NCBI GenBank assembly: GCA_025352125.1
Contig: JANXTZ010000013.1
Coordinates: 101,382-165,381 of the forward strand
Direction of reading: 5' to 3'
DNA length: 64,000 bases
Origin: Deinococcales bacterium
GTDB lineage: Bacteria; Deinococcota; Deinococci; Deinococcales; JAAFIG01
Within the stretch, counting starts at the first letter, position 1, and each line of letters begins with the position of its first letter. Both the position numbers and the translations under genes were made by a program. Shown piece by piece: positions 25,638 through 32,434 of the stretch. The notes beneath the pieces are model-generated. The model ran no database searches. It saw only the letters and a list, made by a program, of their open reading frames with translations, and was not told the origin of the DNA.

Positions 25638-25765
25638 TGTTCAACCCCACCTGGAAGGGTCAATTGATTCCCGATAAAAAGGATGACGCCCGTTACCTTG
25701 CTAAAGTTTGGGTGTTGCTCGAGGGTCGGGGTTTGATACTCGGTTATTCTGGGAGTGGTGGGCAT
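25634..25765 (-). CDS. Small ORF (43 aa) coupled to the FG-GAP lipoprotein gene
   Basis: Begins with ATG at 25763-25765, preceded by AAAGGAAG, and ends TGA overlapping the lipoprotein ATG as ATGA. The product has a polar N-terminal half and a hydrophobic C-terminal half (VTGVILFIGNQLTLPGG). No family recognised. It may be a leader peptide for coupled translation or a small protein in its own right. The CTCGAG it contains codes Leu-Glu, as in most genes here. Confidence 0.5.
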   Translation of the reverse strand: MPTTPRITEYQTPTLEQHPNFSKVTGVILFIGNQLTLPGGVEQ

Positions 25766-26003
25766 TGACTTCCTTTCAGTTCACAATGGGTTCATGTAAA
25801 TCAAGAAAAGTCAAACATGTTGGTCATTTTCATTTCCTGACAAAAGCAGGTTGGACAACACCACTCCAATTTAGGTGGTCTCGGTTCTTTGTCAGAAATA
25901 GCAAAAAAGGATGCAGTAAGCTGCGCCCTTATCGTTTCATGACAAATTTAAGGATTCTACAGAGCCTTTGGCGTTTTTAAATCTTCAACTCGAGTCAACC
26001 AAA
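25766..26003. other. Intergenic region upstream of the 43-aa ORF
   Basis: Between the 43-aa ORF and the end of the epimerase gene. A plus-strand reading from 25708 exists but has no ribosome site, no CTCGAG-style codon pairs and no family; I do not call it. No clear terminator seen. Confidence 0.35.
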
Positions 26004-26915
26004 TTATTTTTCAAGAATGGCTGGCAATTCCGTCTCGAGTTTTCGTTGCTCGAGGTCAAAGGTCTGGTTCATGGTCTCTGGGTTGCCCGTGTTGCCAGCT
26101 TTCATCATGGCGTACTGGTCTTTGGTGATTGGCGCGATGGCTGGCACGATGTTCATGAGCGGAACCATGATGTCCATGATCGGCAGCGGCACGGCAACAA
26201 CAGGCTTTTTTAAGCCCAGCACGGTTTGCATTAAAGCTGATAATTCTTTGAAGGTGAATTCTTTGGGTCCGACCAGATCAAAAATTTTGCCGATGGTGTC
26301 GGGCTTGGTGAGCGCCTGGACAAAGCACTGTGCCACGTCGCCAACCCAGATCGGTCTGAACAAGAACATGCCATCACCGATTTGCGGCACGATGGGCGCT
26401 TGAGACACCAGGTTCTTTAAAACGTGCCCAAAAAAATCGTCGCCGACACCAAACACCAAACTGGGTCTAAAAATCGTCCAGTCCAAGCTCGAGGCACGAA
26501 CCAGTTCCTCAGCTTGAAACTTGCTGCTCGAGTAACCACTGATGGCGTTCGCGCTCGCACCCAGTGCACTCATGTGAAGGTAGCGTTTGACACCTGCGGC
26601 TTTGGCAGCCTCGAGCACGTTGCGTGTGCCCTCAACGTGAACACGGGCAAAGGTTTGCAAACCCTTTTCAGCAATGATGCCGACCAAATGCACGACGGCA
26701 TCGACACCGTTCATGGCTTCTTTCAAACCGTTGCCGTTGCTGACATCGCCCATGCGGTAATCGACGTTGCCAAAAATCTCGAGTTTTGCGCCCGAGGCGG
26801 TTTTGGTTTTTCCTGCATCCCGACTGACGCTGACCACGCTGTGCCCAGCCGCCAACAGTGCCTTAACCACATAATGTCCGACGTAACCGGTTGAACCTGT
26901 AACAAGTACTTTCAT
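26004..26915 (-). CDS. NAD(P)-binding atypical SDR / NmrA-like epimerase-family protein
   Basis: 303 aa. Rossmann loop TGSTGYVGHYVV at residues 6-17, MGDVSNGNGL acidic patch, VVHLVGIIAEKG, and a divergent active-site region (SALGASANAISGYSSSKFQAEELV, a Tyr-xxx-Lys being replaced by YSSSK). This matches complex I NDUFA9-like or NmrA-like short-chain proteins. Substrate is unknown. GGGAGG precedes the ATG at 26915, which rules out the longer reading. Confidence 0.82.
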   Translation of the reverse strand: MKVLVTGSTGYVGHYVVKALLAAGHSVVSVSRDAGKTKTASGAKLEIFGNVDYRMGDVSNGNGLKEAMNGVDAVVHLVGIIAEKGLQTFARVHVEGTRNVLEAAKAAGVKRYLHMSALGASANAISGYSSSKFQAEELVRASSLDWTIFRPSLVFGVGDDFFGHVLKNLVSQAPIVPQIGDGMFLFRPIWVGDVAQCFVQALTKPDTIGKIFDLVGPKEFTFKELSALMQTVLGLKKPVVAVPLPIMDIMVPLMNIVPAIAPITKDQYAMMKAGNTGNPETMNQTFDLEQRKLETELPAILEK

Positions 26916-26933
26916 GATGACCTCCCAAAAGAA

Positions 26934-26962
26934 TGTCTCGAGCTTTGTCTTGCCTCGAGACA
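26934..26962 (-). terminator. CTCGAG-armed hairpin between crp-like gene and the epimerase gene
   Basis: TGTCTCGAG (26934-26942) and CTCGAGACA (26954-26962) pair over 9 bp around an 11-base loop and run into TTCTTTT on the minus strand. Likely terminates the regulator transcript at 26995. Confidence 0.55.
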
Positions 26963-26994
26963 CTGTAAAACATCTTGTTGATGGTGTAGCTGAA

Positions 26995-27621
26995 TTAATC
27001 TTTATCGTCGAGGTCGGTGGCTTCCGAAAGTTGCTCGAGAATCGCCACGTTCAGAAGCGTGATGCGTCTGTAACCGCTTTGCACTAGGTTTTCACTGCGC
27101 AATTCGGTAACAATTTTGCTGACGCTCTCACGGGTGCTGCTGGTGCCTTCGGCAATCAGTTCGTGGGTCGCACGGACGAAAGGATGACCCTGTTCGTCGA
27201 TGCCGCCGAGTGGTGTCGCGGCGAGTTGCATCAGGTAGCGTGCCACGCGTTGACGAAGGTCGCCAATTTGCAAATGATACTCGTAAGCCATCACGCGTTG
27301 CAGTTGATCGGACAGGCTGCGCGTGACCGATTGCAGGTTTTCGACATTGATGCCGTTCGGATCGAGGCTGGACAGGGTGGCGTCGGTCAGGGCTTCGACC
27401 TGATGGTCGCGCAGCATTCCGTTGAATGCCTCCTCGCCAAAGTAATCTCCAGGCAGCACGTGGCGCACGGTCAGGACTCGACCTTTGGGGGTCAGTTTGG
27501 CAATTCGCACCAAGCCGGTTTCGACCTTGAACAAACTCAAGGCTGGATCGCCCTCAAAGTAGACGGTCTGACCACGGCGGTAACGAATCTGATGCGGACG
27601 GTTGTTGGCAACGAGTGTCAT
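26995..27621 (-). CDS. CRP/FNR-family transcriptional regulator (DdrI/SdrP-like)
   Basis: 208 aa. Cyclic-nucleotide-binding-like beta barrel (residues about 10-110, with FEGDPALSLFKVETGLVRI and GDYFGEEAF) and a C-terminal winged helix with the recognition helix in AEGTSSTRESVSKIVTEL. In Deinococcus and Thermus, close relatives (DdrI, SdrP) are global stress regulators; assignment to that subgroup is an inference from size and context. AGGAGGC before the ATG at 27621 fixes the start and excludes an 85-codon extension that would run into the neighbouring gene. Confidence 0.88.
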   Translation of the reverse strand: MTLVANNRPHQIRYRRGQTVYFEGDPALSLFKVETGLVRIAKLTPKGRVLTVRHVLPGDYFGEEAFNGMLRDHQVEALTDATLSSLDPNGINVENLQSVTRSLSDQLQRVMAYEYHLQIGDLRQRVARYLMQLAATPLGGIDEQGHPFVRATHELIAEGTSSTRESVSKIVTELRSENLVQSGYRRITLLNVAILEQLSEATDLDDKD

Positions 27622-27688
27622 AAATGCCTCCTGTGGCGTTGAAGCGGCGTGGGTCACGAAAATTGGGTACGGTTTTTTGTTCGGCGGT

Positions 27689-29323
27689 TTAAAGGTCAAC
27701 TTGAACTTCCCTTTCCGACGTTCGTTTAAACGTCGCTTTGGTTTTGATGAGCTGGCGTTTGCTGCTGCGATAGGCGTTAAATCCACTGACGGCAACGCCC
27801 AGGGTGCCCTGTCCTGGAAAAATGGTTTCGCCCGCCAGGTACAATCCCGCGACTCCAGAATCGTGATGGATCGCATTTAAGTTGGCGCTCGAGATGGTTT
27901 GTGGAATGCCGCCGACCCGTCCGAAACTGTGCAGGGTAAAACCTTGGAAGGTTCGTGGTGTGCCCATCTCGAGGTGAACGATGCCAGCAACAAAACCTGG
28001 GAACAGTGCCTCGAGTCGCTGCAAGATACGCTCTCCGAAGGCGGCTTTCATGGCTTTGTAATCAATGTCGCTTAAACCAAACCAGTTGGCGGCTCGGACG
28101 TGGGTGCTGATCGTGATGGCGCGAAAACCTTGCGGTGCGCGGCTGGCATCCCAATTGGGGCTGGTGCTGATCAAAAAGTTCTCGAGGATACCAGCGTCGT
28201 TAAAATCGGTGATCTGCTCAAAGCAGCCAAAGTCTTTGGGCAGGGCGCTTTCTTGAATGCCAATGTAAAGCGTGAACGCGCCCCAGATTTCGGCTTTGTC
28301 CGCAAAATCTTGCTCGAGTTTGGCTGGTTTTGCATTTCCGAGCAGCGTCAATGTGTCTGGCACTGGTGCGCTCGAGATCACAATGTCTGATTTGAAAGCC
28401 CGGGCGTGGGTTTGCACGCCGACCACACGGTTTTTTTCGGTCAGAATCTCGCGGGCGCGGGTGGCGTAATGCACCGTGCCGCCGTTGTCGGTGATGCTTT
28501 GCGCAAAATCCTGGGCGATGCTCGAGAGTCCACCTGGCACGTACTGCGCCCCAAAACGGTAGACCTCGAGGGCATACGCGCCGTTGGGCAGGGCACAACC
28601 GTTTGAAACCACCTGCATCGAATCGAGCAGTTGACCGTCGATGAATGCCTTGTGCGCTGGGTCCTGGATACCGTGACGCTCGAGCAGTTGAGCGACGGTT
28701 TTGTTTAGAGACAGCAAAACTTTTGGCACGCCAAGATGGATTCCCCGAGCCGTATCCAGAACGTCATAGACAGATTTGAACGGCATGGAGGGGAAACGTT
28801 TGGCGACATGGTGCATGGTGTCTGCTAGACTTTGCAGGTCTTGCCAGAATTTCAGTTTGGCAGCCTCTTGCCCCGGGAATGCCCGCATCAATTCGGTTTT
28901 CCAGGCTTGGCGGTTGGATGATACTTCGACAGGCTGGGCGTTCAAATGCACGCGCATGACGCGCTCCAAAGCTTTCCCTGGCGCATGAAGCCCGAGTTTG
29001 GCGTAAATACCGTGCAAAATTCCACCAGGCTCCAACCCTGCCGCGACGGTCGCGCCCACGGCAAAACGAAAGTCTCCGTGTGGCGTTGCGCGGGTGAAGC
29101 TGGCGGCGCAACCTCCAGGGTGAATGTCGCGCTCGAGCACCTGGACTTTGAAACCGTCCTTGGCGAGCAGGGCGCCAGCGGTCAAACCGGCGAAACCAGC
29201 TCCAATGATGGTGACATCGGCGTGGGCATCGGAGGCGCGGCTTTTGGATTTCGACGTTTCTGGAGCAAGGTCCAAAACAGGAATCGGCGAGATTGAAGCG
29301 AATGGCGCACAAAGTTGGGTCAT
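27689..29323 (-). CDS. Carotenoid desaturase/isomerase-type FAD oxidoreductase (CrtI/CrtD family)
   Basis: 544 aa. N-terminal FAD-binding motif IIGAGFAGLTAGALLAKDG with ERDIHPGGCAASF, and a C-terminal GLYLAGETIFPGQGTLGVAVSGF signature of the phytoene desaturase superfamily. Deinococcus uses several such enzymes (CrtI, CrtO, and the 3',4'-desaturase CrtD) for deinoxanthin; which one this is cannot be decided from the sequence by eye. Coupled to carH by ATGA, so expression is probably light- and B12-dependent. It has an N-terminal extension of about 35 residues before the FAD motif. Confidence 0.85.
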   Translation of the reverse strand: MTQLCAPFASISPIPVLDLAPETSKSKSRASDAHADVTIIGAGFAGLTAGALLAKDGFKVQVLERDIHPGGCAASFTRATPHGDFRFAVGATVAAGLEPGGILHGIYAKLGLHAPGKALERVMRVHLNAQPVEVSSNRQAWKTELMRAFPGQEAAKLKFWQDLQSLADTMHHVAKRFPSMPFKSVYDVLDTARGIHLGVPKVLLSLNKTVAQLLERHGIQDPAHKAFIDGQLLDSMQVVSNGCALPNGAYALEVYRFGAQYVPGGLSSIAQDFAQSITDNGGTVHYATRAREILTEKNRVVGVQTHARAFKSDIVISSAPVPDTLTLLGNAKPAKLEQDFADKAEIWGAFTLYIGIQESALPKDFGCFEQITDFNDAGILENFLISTSPNWDASRAPQGFRAITISTHVRAANWFGLSDIDYKAMKAAFGERILQRLEALFPGFVAGIVHLEMGTPRTFQGFTLHSFGRVGGIPQTISSANLNAIHHDSGVAGLYLAGETIFPGQGTLGVAVSGFNAYRSSKRQLIKTKATFKRTSEREVQVDL

Positions 29324-30276
29324 GAGGCAAACCTCGAGATCAATTTCTCGAGCGCCACTTTGGCATTGCCGCCGTAATATTCGCCGCCGAGTTCGGTTGC
29401 CAGATTTGGATTGCCGTTAAAACCGTTGCCGCCGTAAATCACAATGCCGACCGCCTCGCGCAGCAGGTGCGCTTGAGGACGCATGTTTTCGATCACTTCG
29501 CCCGTGCCAGCCGAAACCAGCACCGCGCTGGCTTTGATCTCGCGGGCGAAACGTGCGAGGTCAACAATCGGCGTGTTCGCGCCCAGAAAGTGTGTGCGAA
29601 TTCCGGCGCGGCGCAAGAAAATCGAGATCGTCAACGCCCCAATTTCGTGCCACTCGCCTGGTGGACACGCCACCACCACGGTTGGACCGTGACGCGGCGA
29701 ACCTGCCATCTCGAGCAATCCGTGCAGTTTACCGCGCAGATAGGCGGTGGCTTGATGTTCGTGGGCGATGGTGATTTCGCCCCTGTGCCAGCGCTCACCA
29801 ATTTCGACCAGGGTCGGTTGGATCAGCTCGAGCAGCACATCTTCAACTGCCATGGTGCTGTGGGCTTGCGCCAAAATGGCGTCGCTTTTGGCAGACTCGC
29901 CCTGCAAGGTCGCCTCGATCAGGCGGTTGATCGTGTCGTTTGGATTGCTGGCTCGGGTGTACTGAATATTTTGGTGCACTTGGTTGTTGCCTGCCGGCAA
30001 GGACTGCTCGAGGGCATACAATTGTGCTGCCCTGGAGGCTGGGATTCCGTCCGAGATGCGGTTTTTGAAAAATTCGATGCAGGCGATGTCATTTTGGCTG
30101 TAAAGTCGGTAACCGCTCGGGGTGCGTTTTGGGCTGGGCAAACCGTAGCGCCGTTCCCACTGTCTGAGCGTGGTGGCGGGGACGGCTGTGCGATGTTCGA
30201 CCTCGCTGGCGGTAAACAGCGGTGTGTCTTGGGATGTCGTGGTGTTTGGTTGATTGATTTGCAGGCTTGTGCTCAT
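29320..30276 (-). CDS. carH: CarH/LitR-type B12-dependent MerR-family regulator
   Basis: 318 aa. MerR winged helix at about residues 20-90 (TTLRQWERRYGLPSPKRTPSGYRLY). A helical B12-cap follows with W-x9-EH (WHRGEITIAHEH), then a Rossmann B12-binding domain carrying E-W-H-E-I-G, the ExHxxG motif whose His ligates cobalt. These are the residues known to make CarH a light-sensing repressor of carotenoid genes via adenosylcobalamin. It heads an operon with the carotenoid enzyme. Its promoter has near-consensus -35 and -10 boxes with an inverted repeat over the -35. Confidence 0.9.
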   Translation of the reverse strand: MSTSLQINQPNTTTSQDTPLFTASEVEHRTAVPATTLRQWERRYGLPSPKRTPSGYRLYSQNDIACIEFFKNRISDGIPASRAAQLYALEQSLPAGNNQVHQNIQYTRASNPNDTINRLIEATLQGESAKSDAILAQAHSTMAVEDVLLELIQPTLVEIGERWHRGEITIAHEHQATAYLRGKLHGLLEMAGSPRHGPTVVVACPPGEWHEIGALTISIFLRRAGIRTHFLGANTPIVDLARFAREIKASAVLVSAGTGEVIENMRPQAHLLREAVGIVIYGGNGFNGNPNLATELGGEYYGGNAKVALEKLISRFAS

Positions 30277-30327
30277 GTCAGACCTTTTGAAAAATCTTGA
30301 TTTGATACGCGGTTTGTAGAAGGCTTG

Positions 30328-30376
30328 TATAAACTTTGAGCTATGTTAGGGTCAACTTGGACAAATGTCAAGTGAC
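30328..30376 (-). promoter_or_regulatory. carH promoter and candidate operator
   Basis: On the minus strand TTGACA (30366-30371), 17 bases, TAACAT (30343-30348). An inverted repeat with two single-base offsets, GTC-ACTT-GACA/TGTC-AAGT-GAC, spans 30351-30376 and covers the -35. CTCAAAGTTTATA (30328-30340, same as near luxS) covers the predicted transcription start. Both are candidate regulator sites. Confidence 0.6.
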
Positions 30377-30639
30377 TTAAAGGCAATGCCGTTTTTGTGT
30401 CAGAAACAAACTTTTCCAGCCCTCAAACGATTGAGCGGATTTCGGTGTTCAAAGTTTATGCTTACCAAGTTTGTAATTTTTCATGCAGTTTCAGTACACG
30501 CATTGTACAAGGTTTGATTTGACCATCTCGAGGCTTCGTCTAGGCTTCAGAACCAATCCAAAACCACCTCGACTTTTACCATCGGTCTCGAGCAAACCTC
30601 CAGACAAGCCGCACCATTCCGAGTTGTTGCGAACACTGC
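30377..30639. other. carH / SDR divergent intergenic region
   Basis: AT-rich. It contains TCAAAGTTTAT at 30449-30459, an opposite-facing near copy of the carH motif, and TTGTACAA at 30504. No ORF called. Confidence 0.4.
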
Positions 30640-30645
30640 TACACT
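30640..30645 (+). promoter_or_regulatory. -10 box of the SDR gene (leaderless type)
   Basis: TACACT, with TGC before it (extended -10), six bases before ATG. The spacer itself is part of a CTCGAG. Confidence 0.5.
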
Positions 30646-30651
30646 CGAGCC

Positions 30652-31446
30652 ATGACCAGACTGAACATGCCAAATTTCCAACTCGAGCAACGCGTCGCAC
30701 TGGTCACCGGAGCCGGTTCAGGGCTTGGACAGGGTTTTGCCGCCGCCCTCGCCGCCTACGGGGCAGATGTGGTCATCACCGAACTTCCGGGCAGGCTGGA
30801 CATGGCACAACCGACCCTCGAGTTGATTCGCTCCCACGGACGCAAAGGCTTGGCACTCGAGCTTGACGTGCGCGACGTGCCTTCGTGCACCAGAATTGTT
30901 GAACAGGTCGTTGCAGAATTTGGACGCGTGGACATTTTGGTCAACAATGCGGGCGTCAACCGCGTGCAGTGGGCAGAAGATGTGACCGAAGAAAACTGGG
31001 ATTTGGTGCTCGACACCGACCTGAAAGGCGCATTCTTCATGAGCCAAGCCGTCGGGCGGCACATGATTACCCGAGCCAAAGCGGGTGACTTGGGCGGACG
31101 CATCATCAACATCGCCTCGCAGATGGGTGTGGTGGGCTATTACCAACGTGCCGCCTACGGTTCTGCCAAAGCGGGGCTGGTCAATCAAACCAGGGTTCTG
31201 GCATTTGAATGGGCAAAGCATGGCATCACCGTCAACGCCATCGCACCGACCTTCGTGCGCACACCGCTGACCGAACAGACCTTCAATCAACCCGAGATCA
31301 AAGCCGATCTCGAGTCTCGGATTCCGATGGGCAGGATTGCCACGGTGGACGACATGCTCGGTGCGGTGGTCTTTTTGGCTTCCTCTGCCGCGAGCATGGT
31401 CACGGGGCATACCCTGCTGGTGGACGGCGGCTGGACGGCAGTCTGA
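30652..31446 (+). CDS. Short-chain dehydrogenase/reductase
   Basis: 264 aa classical SDR: cofactor loop TGAGSGLGQG (about 21-30), NNAGV (about 100-104), catalytic Ser in NIASQMG and Tyr-Lys in YGSAKAG, and the C-terminal TGHTLLVDGGW. Related to gluconate 5-dehydrogenase or 3-oxoacyl-ACP reductase types; the substrate is not inferable. The acidic residue at the end of strand two (VVITELPGR) suggests NAD preference. Divergent from carH. Confidence 0.88.
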   Translation: MTRLNMPNFQLEQRVALVTGAGSGLGQGFAAALAAYGADVVITELPGRLDMAQPTLELIRSHGRKGLALELDVRDVPSCTRIVEQVVAEFGRVDILVNNAGVNRVQWAEDVTEENWDLVLDTDLKGAFFMSQAVGRHMITRAKAGDLGGRIINIASQMGVVGYYQRAAYGSAKAGLVNQTRVLAFEWAKHGITVNAIAPTFVRTPLTEQTFNQPEIKADLESRIPMGRIATVDDMLGAVVFLASSAASMVTGHTLLVDGGWTAV

Positions 31447-31467
31447 GATTGCACGAAATAAATCCGC

Positions 31468-31473
31468 TAGAAT
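31468..31473 (+). promoter_or_regulatory. -10 box of the DinB-like gene (leaderless type)
   Basis: TAGAAT six bases before ATG. Confidence 0.5.
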
Positions 31474-31479
31474 AAAACC

Positions 31480-31932
31480 ATGACCCAAGACCTGAATAAG
31501 CTCTATCAACGCGACCTGGCAAAACTGGTCGTCGAACTCGAGGCATATCCCAGCGAGGCAAGCCTTTGGCTGGTTGTGCGAGAGATCAAAAATCCTGCGG
31601 GCAATTTGGCATTGCACCTGGTCGGCAACCTCAACCAGTTTATTGGCGTTGACCTGGGCGGCACAGATTACAAGCGCGACCGCGACGCGGAATTCAACGG
31701 CAAGGATGTTCCTCGAGCCGAATTGATTGCAATGGTCAAAGCGACCTCAAGCATGATTGAAACAGTGTTGAGCGGTTTGGACAGCCTTGAACTCGAGCAG
31801 ATTTTCCCCAAGGAAGTGCTGGGCGACCAGATGACCACCCAATATTTTTTGCTGCACTTGTACGGGCATCTCAACTGGCATCTGGGTCAGATCAATTACC
31901 ACCGACGACTCACGGCAAGCTCGAGCGACTGA
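31480..31932 (+). CDS. DinB-like (DUF1572-type) four-helix protein
   Basis: 150 aa. The metal-binding His positions expected for the DinB/YfiT-like fold are visible as NLALHLVGNLNQFI (first His), and LLHLYGHLNWHLGQINYHRRL near the C-terminus. DinB-like families are strongly expanded in Deinococcus and are often linked to stress response or thiol transfer. Function of this member unknown. It has its own -10 box. Confidence 0.8.
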   Translation: MTQDLNKLYQRDLAKLVVELEAYPSEASLWLVVREIKNPAGNLALHLVGNLNQFIGVDLGGTDYKRDRDAEFNGKDVPRAELIAMVKATSSMIETVLSGLDSLELEQIFPKEVLGDQMTTQYFLLHLYGHLNWHLGQINYHRRLTASSSD

Positions 31933-31975
31933 AGTTTGGGAATTCACTTCTGGGAAAACCTGGCTGGGAATCAGA

Positions 31976-32046
31976 AGAAAAAATACAACCCCGAACCGAT
32001 GAAGGTGCGGGGTTGCCTCCACTGAAGGAGTTAATCCGTGCGACCC
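31976..32046 (-). ncRNA. Candidate small RNA with own promoter and terminator
   Basis: On the minus strand a promoter reads TTGCGA (32074-32079), 17 bases, extended -10 TGC-TATTCT (hexamer 32051-32056). About 70 bases follow. They contain a small CTCC/GGAG hairpin, then a stem CAACCCCG/CGGGGTTG (31986-31993 with 32008-32015, extended inward by ACC/GGT), then TATTTTTTCTTCT. The 5' GGGGT could instead pair with the ACCCC of the terminator stem. No ORF follows in this direction, so a stand-alone RNA is the simplest reading. Confidence 0.4.
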
Positions 32047-32050
32047 CAGA

Positions 32051-32079
32051 AGAATAGCAGAGATGATGCCAGATCGCAA
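32051..32079 (-). promoter_or_regulatory. Promoter of the candidate small RNA
   Basis: TTGCGA, 17-base spacer, TGC-TATTCT; the best-spaced sigma-A-type promoter in this intergenic region. Confidence 0.5.
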
Positions 32080-32434
32080 GGGATTTTGAACGGGGCTGTG
32101 CGAAACCTCGAGAAGCCGATTCAACGTGTTGGCGCTCGGGTTTGCATTTTGGCGCGGTGAACAAACAAAACTTGCATACCAAATTGTGCAACGGCTTGAA
32201 CGCGTAACCCAAAAAAATGGCTTAAGATTTTGGTTCGTCGCTCGAGCGCAACCCATTTAAAGGCAGCCTCGGTTCAGTAAATAGAAGTGAAGTTTACTAC
32301 AATATCGGTTTTAAAAAAAACTAGAGTCTGTGTTAATCCGCGTTGGATTGGCACATTTATAACCCCATCTCGAGTCATTCGGACTCGGGTTTCGGGCGTG
32401 TATTTCATTTTTTGTAGTGGATTTTTGGAGATTT
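32080..32434. other. Intergenic region upstream of the NPCBM lipoprotein
   Basis: No gene recognised. AGTAAA/TTTACT arms at about 32275-32296 form a short inverted repeat ahead of the lipoprotein gene and may be a regulator site. Confidence 0.3.

Noticed and set aside
25708..25980. Plus-strand 90-codon ORF
   Set aside because: No start signal, low-complexity composition, opposite strand to a better-supported small ORF.
27622..27876. Longer N-terminus for the CRP/FNR regulator
   Set aside because: It would overlap the carotenoid gene, has no similarity, and AGGAGG marks the start at 27621.
32038..32160. 40-codon GTG ORF after AAGGAG
   Set aside because: The signal is good but no promoter is seen on this strand and the product has no features; the minus-strand RNA explains the structure better. 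Kept as an alternative in the small RNA finding.
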